A DNA stretch of 64,000 nt from Tychonema sp. LEGE 06208 (GCF_015207505.1 NZ_JADEWT010000013.1:20017-84016); one strand, 5' to 3'; shown: positions 33,543 to 42,927, numbered from the stretch's first letter. Notes: generated from the sequence alone by a model not told the origin. Program-made: numbers and translations.

Positions 33543-34244
33543 ATGGTCAATTCTCAATTATCTGATGTTGTGGAGTACCGGGTGCGATCGCACATAAATA
33601 TTTACGATTCCCCAAAGTGCGATCGTTTGGCAACTCAAGCATCGCAGGGGCGACATTTGCGCGCCCTCAACCAAAGTCGGAGCGAGGTAAACTTCGATAC
33701 AAACGCTGTGATGGTACGGCTGTGCGAAGACGATTATCCCGGATGGTTGGATCTTCGAGATATTGACTTGCTCGAAGTCACAGAAACAGTGTATCATCCT
33801 TTGGTGCTTTCAGAGTTTCAAATCAGGGAAAAATTGCCCGTTGCAATTACTTTTGCTCGTGCAGCCATGAACCAATCTAATTATTATCTTTGGGGCGGTA
33901 CAGTCGGGCCAAATTATGATTGTTCGGGATTGATGCAAGCTGCTTTTGTGGCTGCAGGCATTTGGTTGCCTAGGGATGCTTATCAACAGGAAGCTTTTAC
34001 TAAACCTATTAGTATTGGTGCTGTAGAACCGGGAAATTTAGTATTTTTTGGAACGCCAGAAAAAGCCACTCATGTAGGATTGTGTCTCGGAGATCGTCGC
34101 TACATTCACAGTTCGGGACAAGCACAAGGTCGCAACGGTATCGGTATCGATGTTTTGTCGGAGGATGGGGATGAAGTCAGTCAATTTTATTACCATCAGT
34201 TGCGGGGATATGGTAAAGTGGTCGCCAGTTATCAACCTAGTTAG
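33543..34244 (+). CDS. NlpC/P60 family peptidoglycan endopeptidase
   Basis: A 233-residue cysteine peptidase that would cut between D-Glu and the diamino acid of peptidoglycan stem peptides. The catalytic residues are Cys127 in YDCSGL, His177 in ATHVGLCLG and His189 in RYIHSSG. The N-terminal 80 residues form an SH3b-like domain (VRSHINIYDSPKCDRLATQA) that binds the wall. No signal peptide is visible, as in other cyanobacterial members. The start codon lies at the end of AATTAGC heptamer-like DNA and the first codons echo that repeat. Confidence 0.93.
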   Translation: MVNSQLSDVVEYRVRSHINIYDSPKCDRLATQASQGRHLRALNQSRSEVNFDTNAVMVRLCEDDYPGWLDLRDIDLLEVTETVYHPLVLSEFQIREKLPVAITFARAAMNQSNYYLWGGTVGPNYDCSGLMQAAFVAAGIWLPRDAYQQEAFTKPISIGAVEPGNLVFFGTPEKATHVGLCLGDRRYIHSSGQAQGRNGIGIDVLSEDGDEVSQFYYHQLRGYGKVVASYQPS

Positions 34245-34270
34245 TTTATTGGGCGATCGCACTACGAACA

Positions 34271-34336
34271 AAGAAACCGGGTTTTTACCGAGATTGAGGG
34301 TGGGAACAAATGATTTTCGTAAAAAACCCGGTTTCT
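34271..34336. repeat. Inverted-repeat element AGAAACCGGGTTTTT family
   Basis: AGAAACCGGGTTTTTAC at 34271 and GTAAAAAACCCGGTTTCT ending at 34336 form a near-perfect inverted repeat around about 30 bp. It lies 27 bp after the NlpC/P60 stop codon. Confidence 0.8.
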
Positions 34337-34370
34337 GGCCACCACGCCTAAGTTCTGTAGTTCTTAATTA

Positions 34371-34458
34371 ATGACTAATGACTAATGACCAATGACTAAT
34401 GACTAATGACTAATGACCAATGACTAATGACTAATGACTAATGACCAATGACTAATGA
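34371..34458 (+). repeat. Heptanucleotide array TAATGAC/CAATGAC
   Basis: Twelve to thirteen 7-bp units of TAATGAC with every third or fourth being CAATGAC. It ends 25 bp before the glycosyltransferase start codon and is the same unit type that carries the start codons at 14394 and 48647. Confidence 0.92.
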
Positions 34459-34482
34459 TTACTGATATTATCGAATAAAAAA

Positions 34483-35487
34483 ATGGACGCTGCATTATTT
34501 TTGGAAAAATTGGCTGCACAACAGGCTGGCGCTGAGGTTGTTCTCGACGTTTCGGTAGTAGTGCCGGTGTACAATGAGGTGGAAAGTTTGCCTCATTTGA
34601 TTGAGGCGATCGCCTCTGCTATTCAACCATCAGGACTCAGCTATCAAATTATTTGTGTAGATGACGGTTCTAAGGACGGTTCTGCTGAACTTCTCAAACA
34701 ATTGGCCGGTAGTCGCGATGACCTTTGTGCTGTGCTTTTGCGCCGCAATTACGGGCAAACTGCTGCGATGTCAGCAGGTTTCGATCGCGCGACAGGTCGT
34801 GCTATTGTTACCCTAGACGGCGATTTGCAAAATGATCCGGCTGATATTCCGCTATTGTTGGCAAAGTTAAATGAAGGTTACGATTTAGTTAGCGGCTGGC
34901 GCAAAAATCGGCAGGACAATACTATCAGCAGGTTAATTCCTTCTAAAATTGCTAACTGGCTGATTGGTCGGGTTACAGGCGTAACTTTGCATGACTACGG
35001 CTGTTCTTTGAAAGCTTACAAATCTGAGTTAGTCGCCGACTTGAATCTTTACGGGGAATTGCACCGATTTTTGCCGGCTTTGGCGTTTATTGAAGGGGCG
35101 AGAATTGCCGAAATGCCGGTGCGCCATCACGCCCGCCGTTTCGGTCAAAGCAAGTACGGAATTTGGCGGACTTTTCGGGTGTTGATGGATTTGTTAACTA
35201 TTTCTTTTATGAAAAAGTTCCTGACTAGACCGATGCACGTTTTTGGACTTTTGGGACTGAGTTCTATGACGTTGGGAACGGTTTTAGGGATTTATTTGAC
35301 TTTCGTGAAATTTGGTCTGGGTCAAAGTATTGGTAATCGTCCTTTGCTGATTTTGGCTGTGGTTTTGTTGTTAACTGGCGTGCAGTTATTTTGTTTTGGT
35401 TTGCTGGCGGAAGTGATGATGCGGACTTATCACGAGTCCCAGGGAAAACCGATTTATCGGGTGCGCGAGGTTCTTGGTTCTAAGTGA
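34483..35487 (+). CDS. Family 2 glycosyltransferase with two C-terminal membrane segments
   Basis: A 334-residue GT2 enzyme of the DPM1/ArnC/GtrB-like type that transfers a sugar to a polyprenyl phosphate at the inner membrane. The GT-A core shows VVPVYNEVESLPHLIEAI, the nucleotide-binding VDDGSKDGS and the metal-binding DGDLQNDP. HHARRFGQSKYGIWR and LMDLLTISFMKKF precede two hydrophobic helices near the C-terminus (about 245-310). The sugar cannot be told from the sequence. A heptamer array occupies its leader. Confidence 0.93.
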   Translation: MDAALFLEKLAAQQAGAEVVLDVSVVVPVYNEVESLPHLIEAIASAIQPSGLSYQIICVDDGSKDGSAELLKQLAGSRDDLCAVLLRRNYGQTAAMSAGFDRATGRAIVTLDGDLQNDPADIPLLLAKLNEGYDLVSGWRKNRQDNTISRLIPSKIANWLIGRVTGVTLHDYGCSLKAYKSELVADLNLYGELHRFLPALAFIEGARIAEMPVRHHARRFGQSKYGIWRTFRVLMDLLTISFMKKFLTRPMHVFGLLGLSSMTLGTVLGIYLTFVKFGLGQSIGNRPLLILAVVLLLTGVQLFCFGLLAEVMMRTYHESQGKPIYRVREVLGSK

Positions 35488-35501
35488 ACGATCCTGTTAG
35501 T

Positions 35502-35568
35502 AGATCCCCGACTTCTAGCATTAGCTTTGATGTTGAGTCTGGGAAAGGGTTACAGAAGTTGGGGATCT
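35502..35568. terminator. Inverted repeat downstream of the glycosyltransferase
   Basis: AGATCCCCGACTTCT (35502-35516) and AGAAGTTGGGGATCT (35554-35568) form a 15-bp stem with one G-T pair. It is related to the perfect hairpin at 39531 and lies 15 bp after the stop codon. Confidence 0.55.
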
Positions 35569-35620
35569 GGTGTTATATGATTTAACTCATCTAGGATATT
35601 GAACCGTCTAATCCCAAATG

Positions 35621-35743
35621 GTAAGGTGCGTCGCCACGCTTGAATCTGAAAGTTTCATTGAGTATCTTCTAGCGACGCACCCTACAGGTTACTATCAACT
35701 GTCAACTGTCAACTGTCAACTGTCAACTGTCAACTGTCAACTG
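35621..35743. repeat. GTAAGGTGCG palindrome plus TCAACTG heptamer array
   Basis: GTAAGGTGCGTCGC (35621-35634) and GCGACGCACCCTAC (35672-35685) form an inverted repeat. It is followed at 35695-35743 by seven TCAACTG heptamers that reach the stop codon of the cysteine desulfurase on the other strand. Both sit between convergent genes. Confidence 0.85.
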
Positions 35744-35744
35744 T

Positions 35745-36914
35745 CTAACTCATCACTTTTTGAGCTTGGCGGAGAGATGTGATAGTTGCGATCGCGTGTT
35801 CGGAGACTGCATCTATTTCTGCTGCGGTATTGAACCGGCCAATTCCAAACCGAATTGAAGCATAAGCTAATTTGTCCGATCGCCCGATCGCTGCTAAAAC
35901 ATGAGATGGAGCAATTTTCGCCGAAGTACAAGCCGAACCCGAAGAAACAGCCGCCGCCGATTGCAAACCCAATATCAACGCTTGACCGTCAACCCCGCCT
36001 ACACTAATATTAAGATTACCGGGCAATCTCTTAGTAGCGTGACCGTTGAGAAAAACATCGTCCAATTCACTCAAATTTTCCCACAAACGCTGGCGCAAAT
36101 TAATCACTCGTTCTGTTTCCGACTCCATTTCCGCAACGGCTAATTCTACTGCTTTGGCGAATCCGACTATTTGCGGTGGGTAGAGAGTTCCCGATCGCAT
36201 TCCCCGTTCGTGGCCTCCTCCGTGCATTTGCGGCGCTAGCTGCACTCTCGGCTTGTTGCGGCGGACGTACAGAGCACCGATGCCTTTTGGCCCGTAGATT
36301 TTGTGGGCTGTCAAGGACATTAGATCGATGTTCATTTCCTGTACGTCGAGGGGAATTTTGCCGATCGCCTGTGCCGCATCCGTGTGAAACAGAATGTCAT
36401 TTCCCCGACAAATTGCAGCAATTTCGGCGATCGGTTGAATCACCCCAATTTCGTTATTAGCCGTCATCACTGAAACTAAAATTGTCTCGGCCCGAATCGC
36501 CTTGATCAAATCGCCAATATCAATCAATCCGTCACTTTTTACAGGTAAAACAGTAATATCAAACCCCAATTTTTGCAAATACGTACAGGGGTCAAGAATT
36601 GCATTATGTTCGGTTTTTACTGTAATAATGTGCTTTCCTTTGCTGAAATAACTTTCGGCGACACCTTTAATCGCTAAATTATTTGCTTCCGTCGCACCGC
36701 TAGTAAAAACAATTTCTTCTGGAGAAGCATTGATTGCTTCTGCTATGATTTGCCGCGATTTTTTAACCGCTGCTTCTGCTTCCCAGCCGTAGACGTGGTT
36801 GATGCTGGCTGCGTTGCCGAATTGTTCGGTAAAATACGGCAGCATCGCATCAAGTACCCGTTTGTCTACAGGAGTTGTGGCGTGGTTGTCTAGGTAGATA
36901 GGACGTGCGGACAT
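35745..36914 (-). CDS. Cysteine desulfurase (IscS/NifS type)
   Basis: A 389-residue PLP enzyme that takes sulfur from cysteine for Fe-S clusters and thio-modified tRNA. The PLP lysine is Lys205 in LTAHKIYGPKG. The persulfide-forming Cys329 is in the flexible loop SSGSACTSAK, the group I (IscS/NifS) loop. TEHNA around residue 102 provides the PLP-stacking His. Length and motifs are standard. No iscU or other Fe-S gene is next to it, which is normal in cyanobacteria, where the housekeeping system is SUF. Confidence 0.94.
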   Translation of the reverse strand: MSARPIYLDNHATTPVDKRVLDAMLPYFTEQFGNAASINHVYGWEAEAAVKKSRQIIAEAINASPEEIVFTSGATEANNLAIKGVAESYFSKGKHIITVKTEHNAILDPCTYLQKLGFDITVLPVKSDGLIDIGDLIKAIRAETILVSVMTANNEIGVIQPIAEIAAICRGNDILFHTDAAQAIGKIPLDVQEMNIDLMSLTAHKIYGPKGIGALYVRRNKPRVQLAPQMHGGGHERGMRSGTLYPPQIVGFAKAVELAVAEMESETERVINLRQRLWENLSELDDVFLNGHATKRLPGNLNISVGGVDGQALILGLQSAAAVSSGSACTSAKIAPSHVLAAIGRSDKLAYASIRFGIGRFNTAAEIDAVSEHAIATITSLRQAQKVMS

Positions 36915-37010
36915 AGTGCAGTTTTGGTTGAAAAAAGTGTTAGATTTATTGTAGACGAGCCTTTTGTTCTACCACAAAACTTTATATTTAACAAATATTT
37001 GTGAAGATTT

Positions 37011-37658
37011 ATGCGAGCTGACATTCAAGGATTAGAAATTACTGTCGGTGAGCTCAGGCACCTGTGCGGCGCGGGGCCCCATCGCGTATACAGACCGGCG
37101 ACTGCAACTAATTTTGCCCGCGAAGTTTTAAAAACCGTCGGTTTAATTGTTTTGGTTATAATCAGTTGTTGGTTGCTGGTTGCGATATTTCCTAGGGCTT
37201 ATTTGTTTTGGTTCGCCCTCCACCTCGCGGCGATCTGCGGTTTAATTTTTGAGGATGCGTGGAAAATTTGGAGCAGCCAAAATAAAGATTTAATCAATTT
37301 GTTTGATGATGTCGATCGCTATAATGGTATAATCAAAGCCATCGAAATTAACGATCGCATAGAAGATGCGGGCAATGCGGAAGTCAAAATAGGCGATCGA
37401 GCCAAAGTCATTCAAGCCTTGCAGGCCATCAGAGAGGATTTAGTTCGAGCTTTGAAAACTGAAAGAATTCTCAGGGAAAACAAAAAATTTGTCGCAACTA
37501 ACTCCGAACTGTTTGCCAATAATTTGAGAACTTTGAATGCCTTGCAAATTAGCGATCGAGCCAGCAAACAAGGGCGATTGCTCAACGAAGCTTTGCAGTT
37601 AGCTACAGAAGTTCAAGCAGAAATAAAAAAGTTGCAAGATCGAAACACTGCTAATTGA
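37011..37658 (+). CDS. Membrane protein with C-terminal helical domain
   Basis: A 215-residue protein of unknown family. Two hydrophobic helices lie at about 40-80 (VLKTVGLIVLVIISCWLLVA and LFWFALHLAAICGLIF). A soluble, highly charged helical C-terminal region follows, with heptad-like hydrophobic spacing (VIQALQAIREDLVRALKTERI and AEIKKLQ), suggesting a coiled coil. HIP1 sites inside the gene indicate resident DNA. It is divergent from the cysteine desulfurase with about 95 bp between them. Confidence 0.75.
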   Translation: MRADIQGLEITVGELRHLCGAGPHRVYRPATATNFAREVLKTVGLIVLVIISCWLLVAIFPRAYLFWFALHLAAICGLIFEDAWKIWSSQNKDLINLFDDVDRYNGIIKAIEINDRIEDAGNAEVKIGDRAKVIQALQAIREDLVRALKTERILRENKKFVATNSELFANNLRTLNALQISDRASKQGRLLNEALQLATEVQAEIKKLQDRNTAN

Positions 37659-38175
37659 AAAAATGGAAAGATAAGATGGCGATTGAAACCGCGTCTACAC
37701 TAATTCCATGCCAAGCGGAATGAAGAGAATAACGTAATTTTAAAAGCAGACGGCGGTTGAAACCGCCAGAAAGTCAAACTAATTCCATGCCAAGCGGAAT
37801 GAAGAGAATAACGTAATTTTAACCAAATACGGTTCAGTTAAAAAGCTAATTTCTCCCCGCACAAATCAGTTAATTTATAACTATCATAATCTCGGCGATC
37901 GCGATCGCCGACCATCGCGAAAACTAACACTAAGAAATCTCTTCTGACACCAGCGTTAACCCAACCTTATTAAATTTTAACCGCCCCTTCTTCAACCCGC
38001 TCTTTAATGGCTGTAAGGTAAGTATAAACCGGGTTTCAACCGCCCGGTATTATTCAACACATCTTAAAATTCATGAATAATGAGAATTGTTAAGAAATAT
38101 CCTAATTGTAAATTTTTGGCTGTTAAGTAACAGGTAAGGATATCTTGGAAAGGTGACGTTAACAACAAGGTCAGT
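37659..38175. other. Intergenic region with 45-bp direct repeats and HIP1 palindrome
   Basis: No gene is visible. The sequence starting ACTAATTCCATGCCAAGCGG and ending TAACGTAATTTTAA (45 bp) occurs at 37699-37743 and again at 37778-37822. The palindromic unit GGCG(A/G)TTGAAACCGC appears before each copy. A perfect 18-bp palindrome CGGCGATCGCGATCGCCG at 37893-37910 contains two overlapping HIP1 octamers. The last 60 bp probably hold the promoter of the kinase gene. Confidence 0.85.
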
Positions 38176-39498
38176 ATGTCTTCTAGCCAACCCAAGATTA
38201 TAGTTCTCGACGACGATCCAACAGGTTCGCAAACCGTGCACAGTTGCTTGCTGCTGACACGTTGGGACGAAGATACCCTGCGTTTGGGGCTGCGGGACAA
38301 GTCCCCGATTTTTTTTATACTGACAAATACTCGATCGCTAACTCCCGAAAAAGCAGCCTCCGTCACCCGCGAAGTGTGCCAAAATCTTAAAAAGGCGATC
38401 GCCAGCGAAAAAATCGAAGACTTTCTAATAGTTAGCCGTTCTGATTCTACCCTGCGCGGTCACTATCCCATCGAAACCGACGCGATCGCCGAAGAACTAG
38501 GCCCCTTCGACGCACATTTTCTAATTCCCGCCTTTTTTGAAGGAGGCAGAATTACCCGCAACAGCGTACACTACCTCATGGTTAACAGCGTTGCAACCCC
38601 TGTTCACAAAACCGAATTTGCCAAAGATTCAGTCTTCGGCTACAGTCACAGTTACCTGCCAGACTACGTAGAAGAAAAAACCAAAGGTCGCATCAAAGCT
38701 GATACAGTCGATCGCATTTTACTCGCAGATATACGCTACGGAAGTTTAGATCGACTGATGGACATGACAGACAACCAATGTGCAGTTGTTGACGGCGAAA
38801 GTCAAGGCGATTTAAACACATTTGCCAAACACATTCTCGATGCAGCCAGTCAAGGCAAAAAGTTTTTATTCCGCAGCGCGGCCAGTATTTTAACATCCTT
38901 AGCTGACATCGGCCACCAGCCCGTAGCAGCCGACGAAATGGCAAAATACGTGAGGGATGGCAAACCGGGTGCAGTAATAGTTGGTTCCCACGTTAAGAAA
39001 ACTACTGAACAATTGGAGCGGTTGTTAAAAGAACCCAATATAGTTAGCATTGAAATAGATGTATCTCACTTGTTAGAAGATTCACCCGAGTCTCGCACCC
39101 AAATGCTCGATGAAATTCTCGAAAAAGCCCGGACTGCTAATGCCGATGGTAAAACGCCTGTAATTTATACCAGCCGCAAGGAACTCGAATTTGACAATGC
39201 GGAAATCAGGTTAAAATTTGGAGAGGCGGTTTCTGCTTTATTGATGGATGTGGTGCGGGGACTGCCTGCCGATATCGGGTTTTTGATTAGCAAGGGCGGC
39301 ATTACTTCTAATGATGTTTTGAGTACAGGTTTGTCGCTCAAAAGTGTCAGGCAAATCGGTCAAATTATCGCAGGTTGTTCGGTGGTGAAAACAGCAGCCG
39401 ACCATCCTCTGTTTCCCAATTTACCAGTTGTTTTGTTTCCGGGAAATGTGGGGGATAGCCATGCTTTGGCTACGGTTTACAAGCGGCTGAGCAAGTAA
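38176..39498 (+). CDS. Four-carbon acid sugar kinase family protein
   Basis: A 440-residue protein with both domains of the four-carbon acid sugar kinase family (formerly DUF1537; OtnK/DtnK/PdxA-neighbour kinases). The N-terminal DDDPTGSQTVHSC and SRSDSTLRGHYPIETDA contain the sugar-binding residues. The C-terminal domain has the nucleotide-binding KGGITSNDVL and GNVGDSHAL, close to the family's ISGGETS..V and GNFG motifs. The substrate is probably an erythronate- or threonate-like acid, but no pathway genes are nearby. A strong hairpin follows the stop codon. Confidence 0.9.
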   Translation: MSSSQPKIIVLDDDPTGSQTVHSCLLLTRWDEDTLRLGLRDKSPIFFILTNTRSLTPEKAASVTREVCQNLKKAIASEKIEDFLIVSRSDSTLRGHYPIETDAIAEELGPFDAHFLIPAFFEGGRITRNSVHYLMVNSVATPVHKTEFAKDSVFGYSHSYLPDYVEEKTKGRIKADTVDRILLADIRYGSLDRLMDMTDNQCAVVDGESQGDLNTFAKHILDAASQGKKFLFRSAASILTSLADIGHQPVAADEMAKYVRDGKPGAVIVGSHVKKTTEQLERLLKEPNIVSIEIDVSHLLEDSPESRTQMLDEILEKARTANADGKTPVIYTSRKELEFDNAEIRLKFGEAVSALLMDVVRGLPADIGFLISKGGITSNDVLSTGLSLKSVRQIGQIIAGCSVVKTAADHPLFPNLPVVLFPGNVGDSHALATVYKRLSK

Positions 39499-39530
39499 CC
39501 AGCAGACAAATCTAAAAAAACAGAACACCC

Positions 39531-39563
39531 AGAACCCCGACTTCTCTAAGAAGTCGGGGTTCT
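39531..39563. terminator. Perfect 15-bp hairpin
   Basis: AGAACCCCGACTTCT, a 3-base loop CTA, then AGAAGTCGGGGTTCT. It is placed 32 bp after the sugar kinase stop. There is no T tract, so termination is probable but not certain; a relative with a longer loop is at 35502. Confidence 0.75.
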
Positions 39564-39580
39564 AACATCGATACCAAGCT

Positions 39581-39745
39581 GGAGGCTTCTATTATTTTTA
39601 TGACCTCAAGCCCGGTAAATATCATCTTGGACTTAGATACCTCATTGGCGCACAAAGAGCAACTAACATCAAAGAACAGGTATTAGAAAAAGTCTGGACT
39701 GGTTGGATAGCGATGCCTTTTGTGGACTTACACCTAGTAAATTGA
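39581..39745 (+). pseudogene. 3' fragment of a secreted-protein paralogue (copy 1)
   Basis: The frame reads GFYYFYDLKPGKYHLGLRYL, IGAQRATNIKEQVLEKVWTG, then WIAMPFVDLHLVN and TGA at 39743-39745, with no start codon. The pattern PG.Y...L.Y...WTG...PFV is the C-terminus of the full-length proteins at 39920 and 43103. It is nearly identical to the fragment at 42764 and is followed by the same ~170 bp of leader DNA. It is the left end of a tandem segmental duplication. Confidence 0.82.
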
Positions 39746-39919
39746 TGAACATACGAAACTTTATTGATAAATTATATATTGTAGTGTAAGATACTTTTTT
39801 TGGAGGCGATCGAAGTTTAGTATTTTTAATTGTTTCATCATAAAAATATCACGTAAAAAATCAGTATTTTTACGGTTAAAACATTTATGAATTAGTCCTA
39901 ATATATAACCAAGTAATTG

Positions 39920-40816
39920 ATGAGTCACTTTGTGAAAGCAAAGCTAATTGATGTGATTAAGCATTTTGCCTTGTTTTTATTGGCTTTAATCATTTCGGGT
40001 GTAATGGCACTGAGCCATGTGTCCGCAGGAGCGACAGCGCCCTCTGATATAGGAATAACCAGGGTGACTGAGTTGAAATCCGCTGAAATTGATGGCATCC
40101 GCTTTGAAAGCATAATGCCAGAGCCTGTATTGACCCTTTCCAAAAAACAACCTGACACTTCCGGTGTAATTGCGCTCGGCCATGTACCCAGATTGTTAGC
40201 TGGGGCTGTTGATGCGGAACTGGGGAGGGCAACTGAATTGACATCCTTTGAATCAACACATAGCAATATCGATAGCAATGCAGTTGAAAGAAATGGTATT
40301 CGGTTGGAAATTTTAGTACCAGACAGGGTATGGCGTATACCTGAAAAACAAGATGCTACTACTCCTGTTCGGATCGGTTTTCAAATTACAAACAACACAC
40401 CTTACCCCATTCGCTTTCCTCCACTCGATCCCCTGCTGGTATTTCCACTAGCAATAGTAGATGCTGATGGTAATTTATTACGAAGTTCTGGGGGTAGAGG
40501 TATGCTTCTCAAGTCTCCGCAACTGGCTTGTCCCTTAGTTCAACCGCGAGAAAATCTAACCTTTTTCTTGAAAGCGGAACTTTTCTGGCAGAACAATCAG
40601 CTTCTATTTGGAGGCAATGATGGATTGGGTGGCGGATGGACTTTCGATATTGGGCCTGGTAACTATCAAATTAGGTTGAAATACATCAATCCTAGGTCAG
40701 TATTATTCTGTGATGACCCACACATGACTGAATACAAATTAACACGAGGGATTTGGACAGGTCAAATAGTCACACCCTTTGTGAAGTTTCGCATCGTCCA
40801 ATCTGAATCCAAATAA
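39920..40816 (+). CDS. Secreted protein, paralogue family next to PEP-CTERM genes
   Basis: A 298-residue protein with a signal peptide (HFALFLLALIISGVMALSHVSAGA, following basic VKAKLIDVIK). The mature part has an internal duplication: DGIRFESIMPEPVLTLSKKQ is echoed by NGIRLEILVPDRVWRIPEKQ. The second copy continues into a beta-rich domain (PVRIGFQITNNTPYPIRF...) ending PFVKFRIVQ. I do not recognise a named family. The ATG at 39920 is preferred to the TTG at 39917. A shorter paralogue is at 43103, and both precede PEP-CTERM genes, so a joint role at the cell surface is inferred. Confidence 0.8.
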   Translation: MSHFVKAKLIDVIKHFALFLLALIISGVMALSHVSAGATAPSDIGITRVTELKSAEIDGIRFESIMPEPVLTLSKKQPDTSGVIALGHVPRLLAGAVDAELGRATELTSFESTHSNIDSNAVERNGIRLEILVPDRVWRIPEKQDATTPVRIGFQITNNTPYPIRFPPLDPLLVFPLAIVDADGNLLRSSGGRGMLLKSPQLACPLVQPRENLTFFLKAELFWQNNQLLFGGNDGLGGGWTFDIGPGNYQIRLKYINPRSVLFCDDPHMTEYKLTRGIWTGQIVTPFVKFRIVQSESK

Positions 40817-40891
40817 AACTTAAGTGGCAATTTTTACTCGATTTCAGGTCAAGACTGTTATTTCCTAGTACATACAAAGGAGTTGTCAGCA

Positions 40892-42603
40892 ATGAGACTA
40901 TCCCAACACTGGACAATTTTATTAAGTTCACCCTTGCTGATTTTACTCACAGGTAGAGCCAGTTTCGCGTTTTCTTTCACAATGCCATCTCAACAACCAA
41001 ACCCGATATGCACTCCTACCTCGCCTTACTGTTCCTCAATATCTCAGACAAAGCCTGGTGTTGGTACTTTGACTGTCTCTACTACCTCAGTCTCTGTACT
41101 CCCACTAGGTGGCACAAATGATTTTTTTAACCTTCTCACATCATCTGTTTGGGCCCAAAATGGTTGGACTTTTAACAAGGCGCAACCTGTAGAATCTTTA
41201 ACAGGTAGGTTTGATATTGGGGTTTATGCTCCCTCTATTTTTCTTACTACCCCAGAAAGAATTGGAGCTGAAATACAAGTTCTTTATAACCCTGGTGTCG
41301 GAGATCCAGTAGGAAGTAACGTCCATTTTATCCAACGGGTAGTTAACAATCATGCTAATACCATTACCCTGCAGGGAGCCATCCAGCAACCGCCGGGAAC
41401 TCCTGACGATAAAATTGATACAGTCCTAGAGCAAACTCAACTAGGTTTTATCGACCCTCGAAATCCCCAAAAACCAACATTTAACCCTTTTTACGACACC
41501 TATGGTCAGGTGGTAAGGTATCCAAATCAAACAATTCTTTTTGTAGATATTGTAGCTCGAGAAGATATCTATTATAACAACAAAAACTGGAGCGCAGAAC
41601 TTTATCTTGCTGAGGTCAAAGATCCCATTAATAACCCAAATGAAGTGACAATATATAATGGGATATCATGGGTTGGGAAAGCATATTCACTCCTCCTAAA
41701 ACCTCTAAAAAGTTTTCCGACAGCCTCGCCTCCGGTTTGGAAGTAGACCGCTTTAACCTCTCTGACCTTACTCCAGGTTCAAAATATATAGCCTGGACAA
41801 ACAATGACCTTCCCTCCAACCGCTGCAACCCAAACACATTTTTAAGCACTCAGAATGACTCAGGTTTTCAGCTAGGATTTAACGACGACAGTAGCCCTGT
41901 AGGAAATGGCTTTGCCTCCGCACTAACTGGTACTGTGGGCAGTAGTGGCAATATCAACCTCAATGTCCGTGCTGCTGGTGGAGGTGCTCGCGGTCAAGAC
42001 ACAGGCAATTACGAGCTGTTTGTTGATGTTTACGACCCACAAGAATCGCCAGATTTTAGCGTAGCAACTAGCGGCGGCGGCGGCTTCGGAAAAGAAAAGC
42101 GCGGCCTGACACAGCAAAACCCCATCCTGCCCAATTCTCTCCAAAATGGCTGGCAAGTCTTCAACAAAGTTCCCGGCTGCCGCTGGTTTGACCCTCCCAC
42201 TACTTACGGCTTTGAATTCCAATCTCTGGAAGACACTTTATTTACTGAAATTCTTGATTTCCCTGTGGGCGATGACCAGGAATTTACTGTTGCAGTGGGA
42301 GACTCGATTCTCGGTAATTTCAGTCCGGGAGATAAATTAGACTTTATTTCTTTGTTGGGTTATCCAGTAGATAATTTTAGAATCACTGGGATTGATTCAT
42401 TATTTGGCCCGACAGCAGAAACAGCATTTCCAATTCAATTAGCTTTTAAGGAAAGGGAAGGAAGTTTCAAGATGCGGCAAATTTCTCGGCCAATTGATGC
42501 GGAAGCTGTACCGGAACCGGGGAGTATTTTGGCGGCTAAGGGAATGCTGCTGTGGTTTGCTGCGATGCGCTATATTTTGCGGAAAAAGCGACAGGCTGGA
42601 TAA
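40892..42603 (+). pseudogene. PEP-CTERM protein, copy A, single-base frameshift
   Basis: AAAGGAG nine bases before ATG 40892 begins a signal peptide (LLSSPLLILLTGRASFAF) and a beta-rich domain up to VTIYNGISW. There the frame breaks near 41671. In copy B the sequence is TCATGGGGATGG, here it is TCATGGGTTGG, one base shorter. The remaining frame (41668-42603) encodes the same PPC-like domain (FSDSLASGLEVDRFNLSDLT) and the sorting tail VPEPGS, hydrophobic segment and RKKRQAG. As read, the product would lose its PEP-CTERM tail. A sequencing error cannot be excluded. Confidence 0.82.
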
Positions 42604-42763
42604 TTTTTACAGGGCCTAATATCCCGACCGGGGCGGGTTTTTGAGATTGGAGATTGTTGGCAGATATTGTTGGTGAACCCGCCCCTACAGGAATCACTAT
42701 CGAATGAACTGAAGATTCTGCGATTGCTCTCTCGTCGCGCACTGACACAAAGCTCGCAATTAC
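42604..42763. other. Spacer between the duplicated units
   Basis: Contains GGGCGGGTTTTTGAGATTGG followed by TGTTGGTGAACCCGCCCCTACAGG, an inverted repeat of GGGCGGGTT/AACCCGCCC just after the PEP-CTERM copy A stop codon, possibly a terminator. No gene is visible. Confidence 0.5.
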
Positions 42764-42927
42764 ACAACTACATTTATTTTTATTACCTCAAGCCCGGTAC
42801 ATATCATCTTGGACTTATATACCACGTTTCCGCACAAAGAGCAACTAACATCAAAGAACAGGTATTAGAAAAAGTCTGGACTGGTTGGATAGCGATGCCT
42901 TTTGTGGACTTACACTTGGTAAGTTGA
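42764..42927 (+). pseudogene. 3' fragment of a secreted-protein paralogue (copy 2)
   Basis: The frame HNYIYFYYLKPGTYHLGLIY...RATNIKEQVLEKVWTGWIAM...DLHLVS ends at TGA 42925-42927. It repeats the fragment at 39581 with only a few changes, and the DNA downstream to the next signal peptide is also shared. The frame continues upstream into unrelated DNA without a signal peptide, so this is a truncated copy and marks the junction of the tandem duplication. Confidence 0.82.

Noticed and set aside
37676..37770. GTTGAAAC near GGCGGTTGAAACCGC, resembling the 3' end of a cyanobacterial CRISPR repeat.
   Set aside because: Only two copies, palindromic in themselves, with no regular spacer length; they belong to a dispersed repeat found also near 7545 and 60510.
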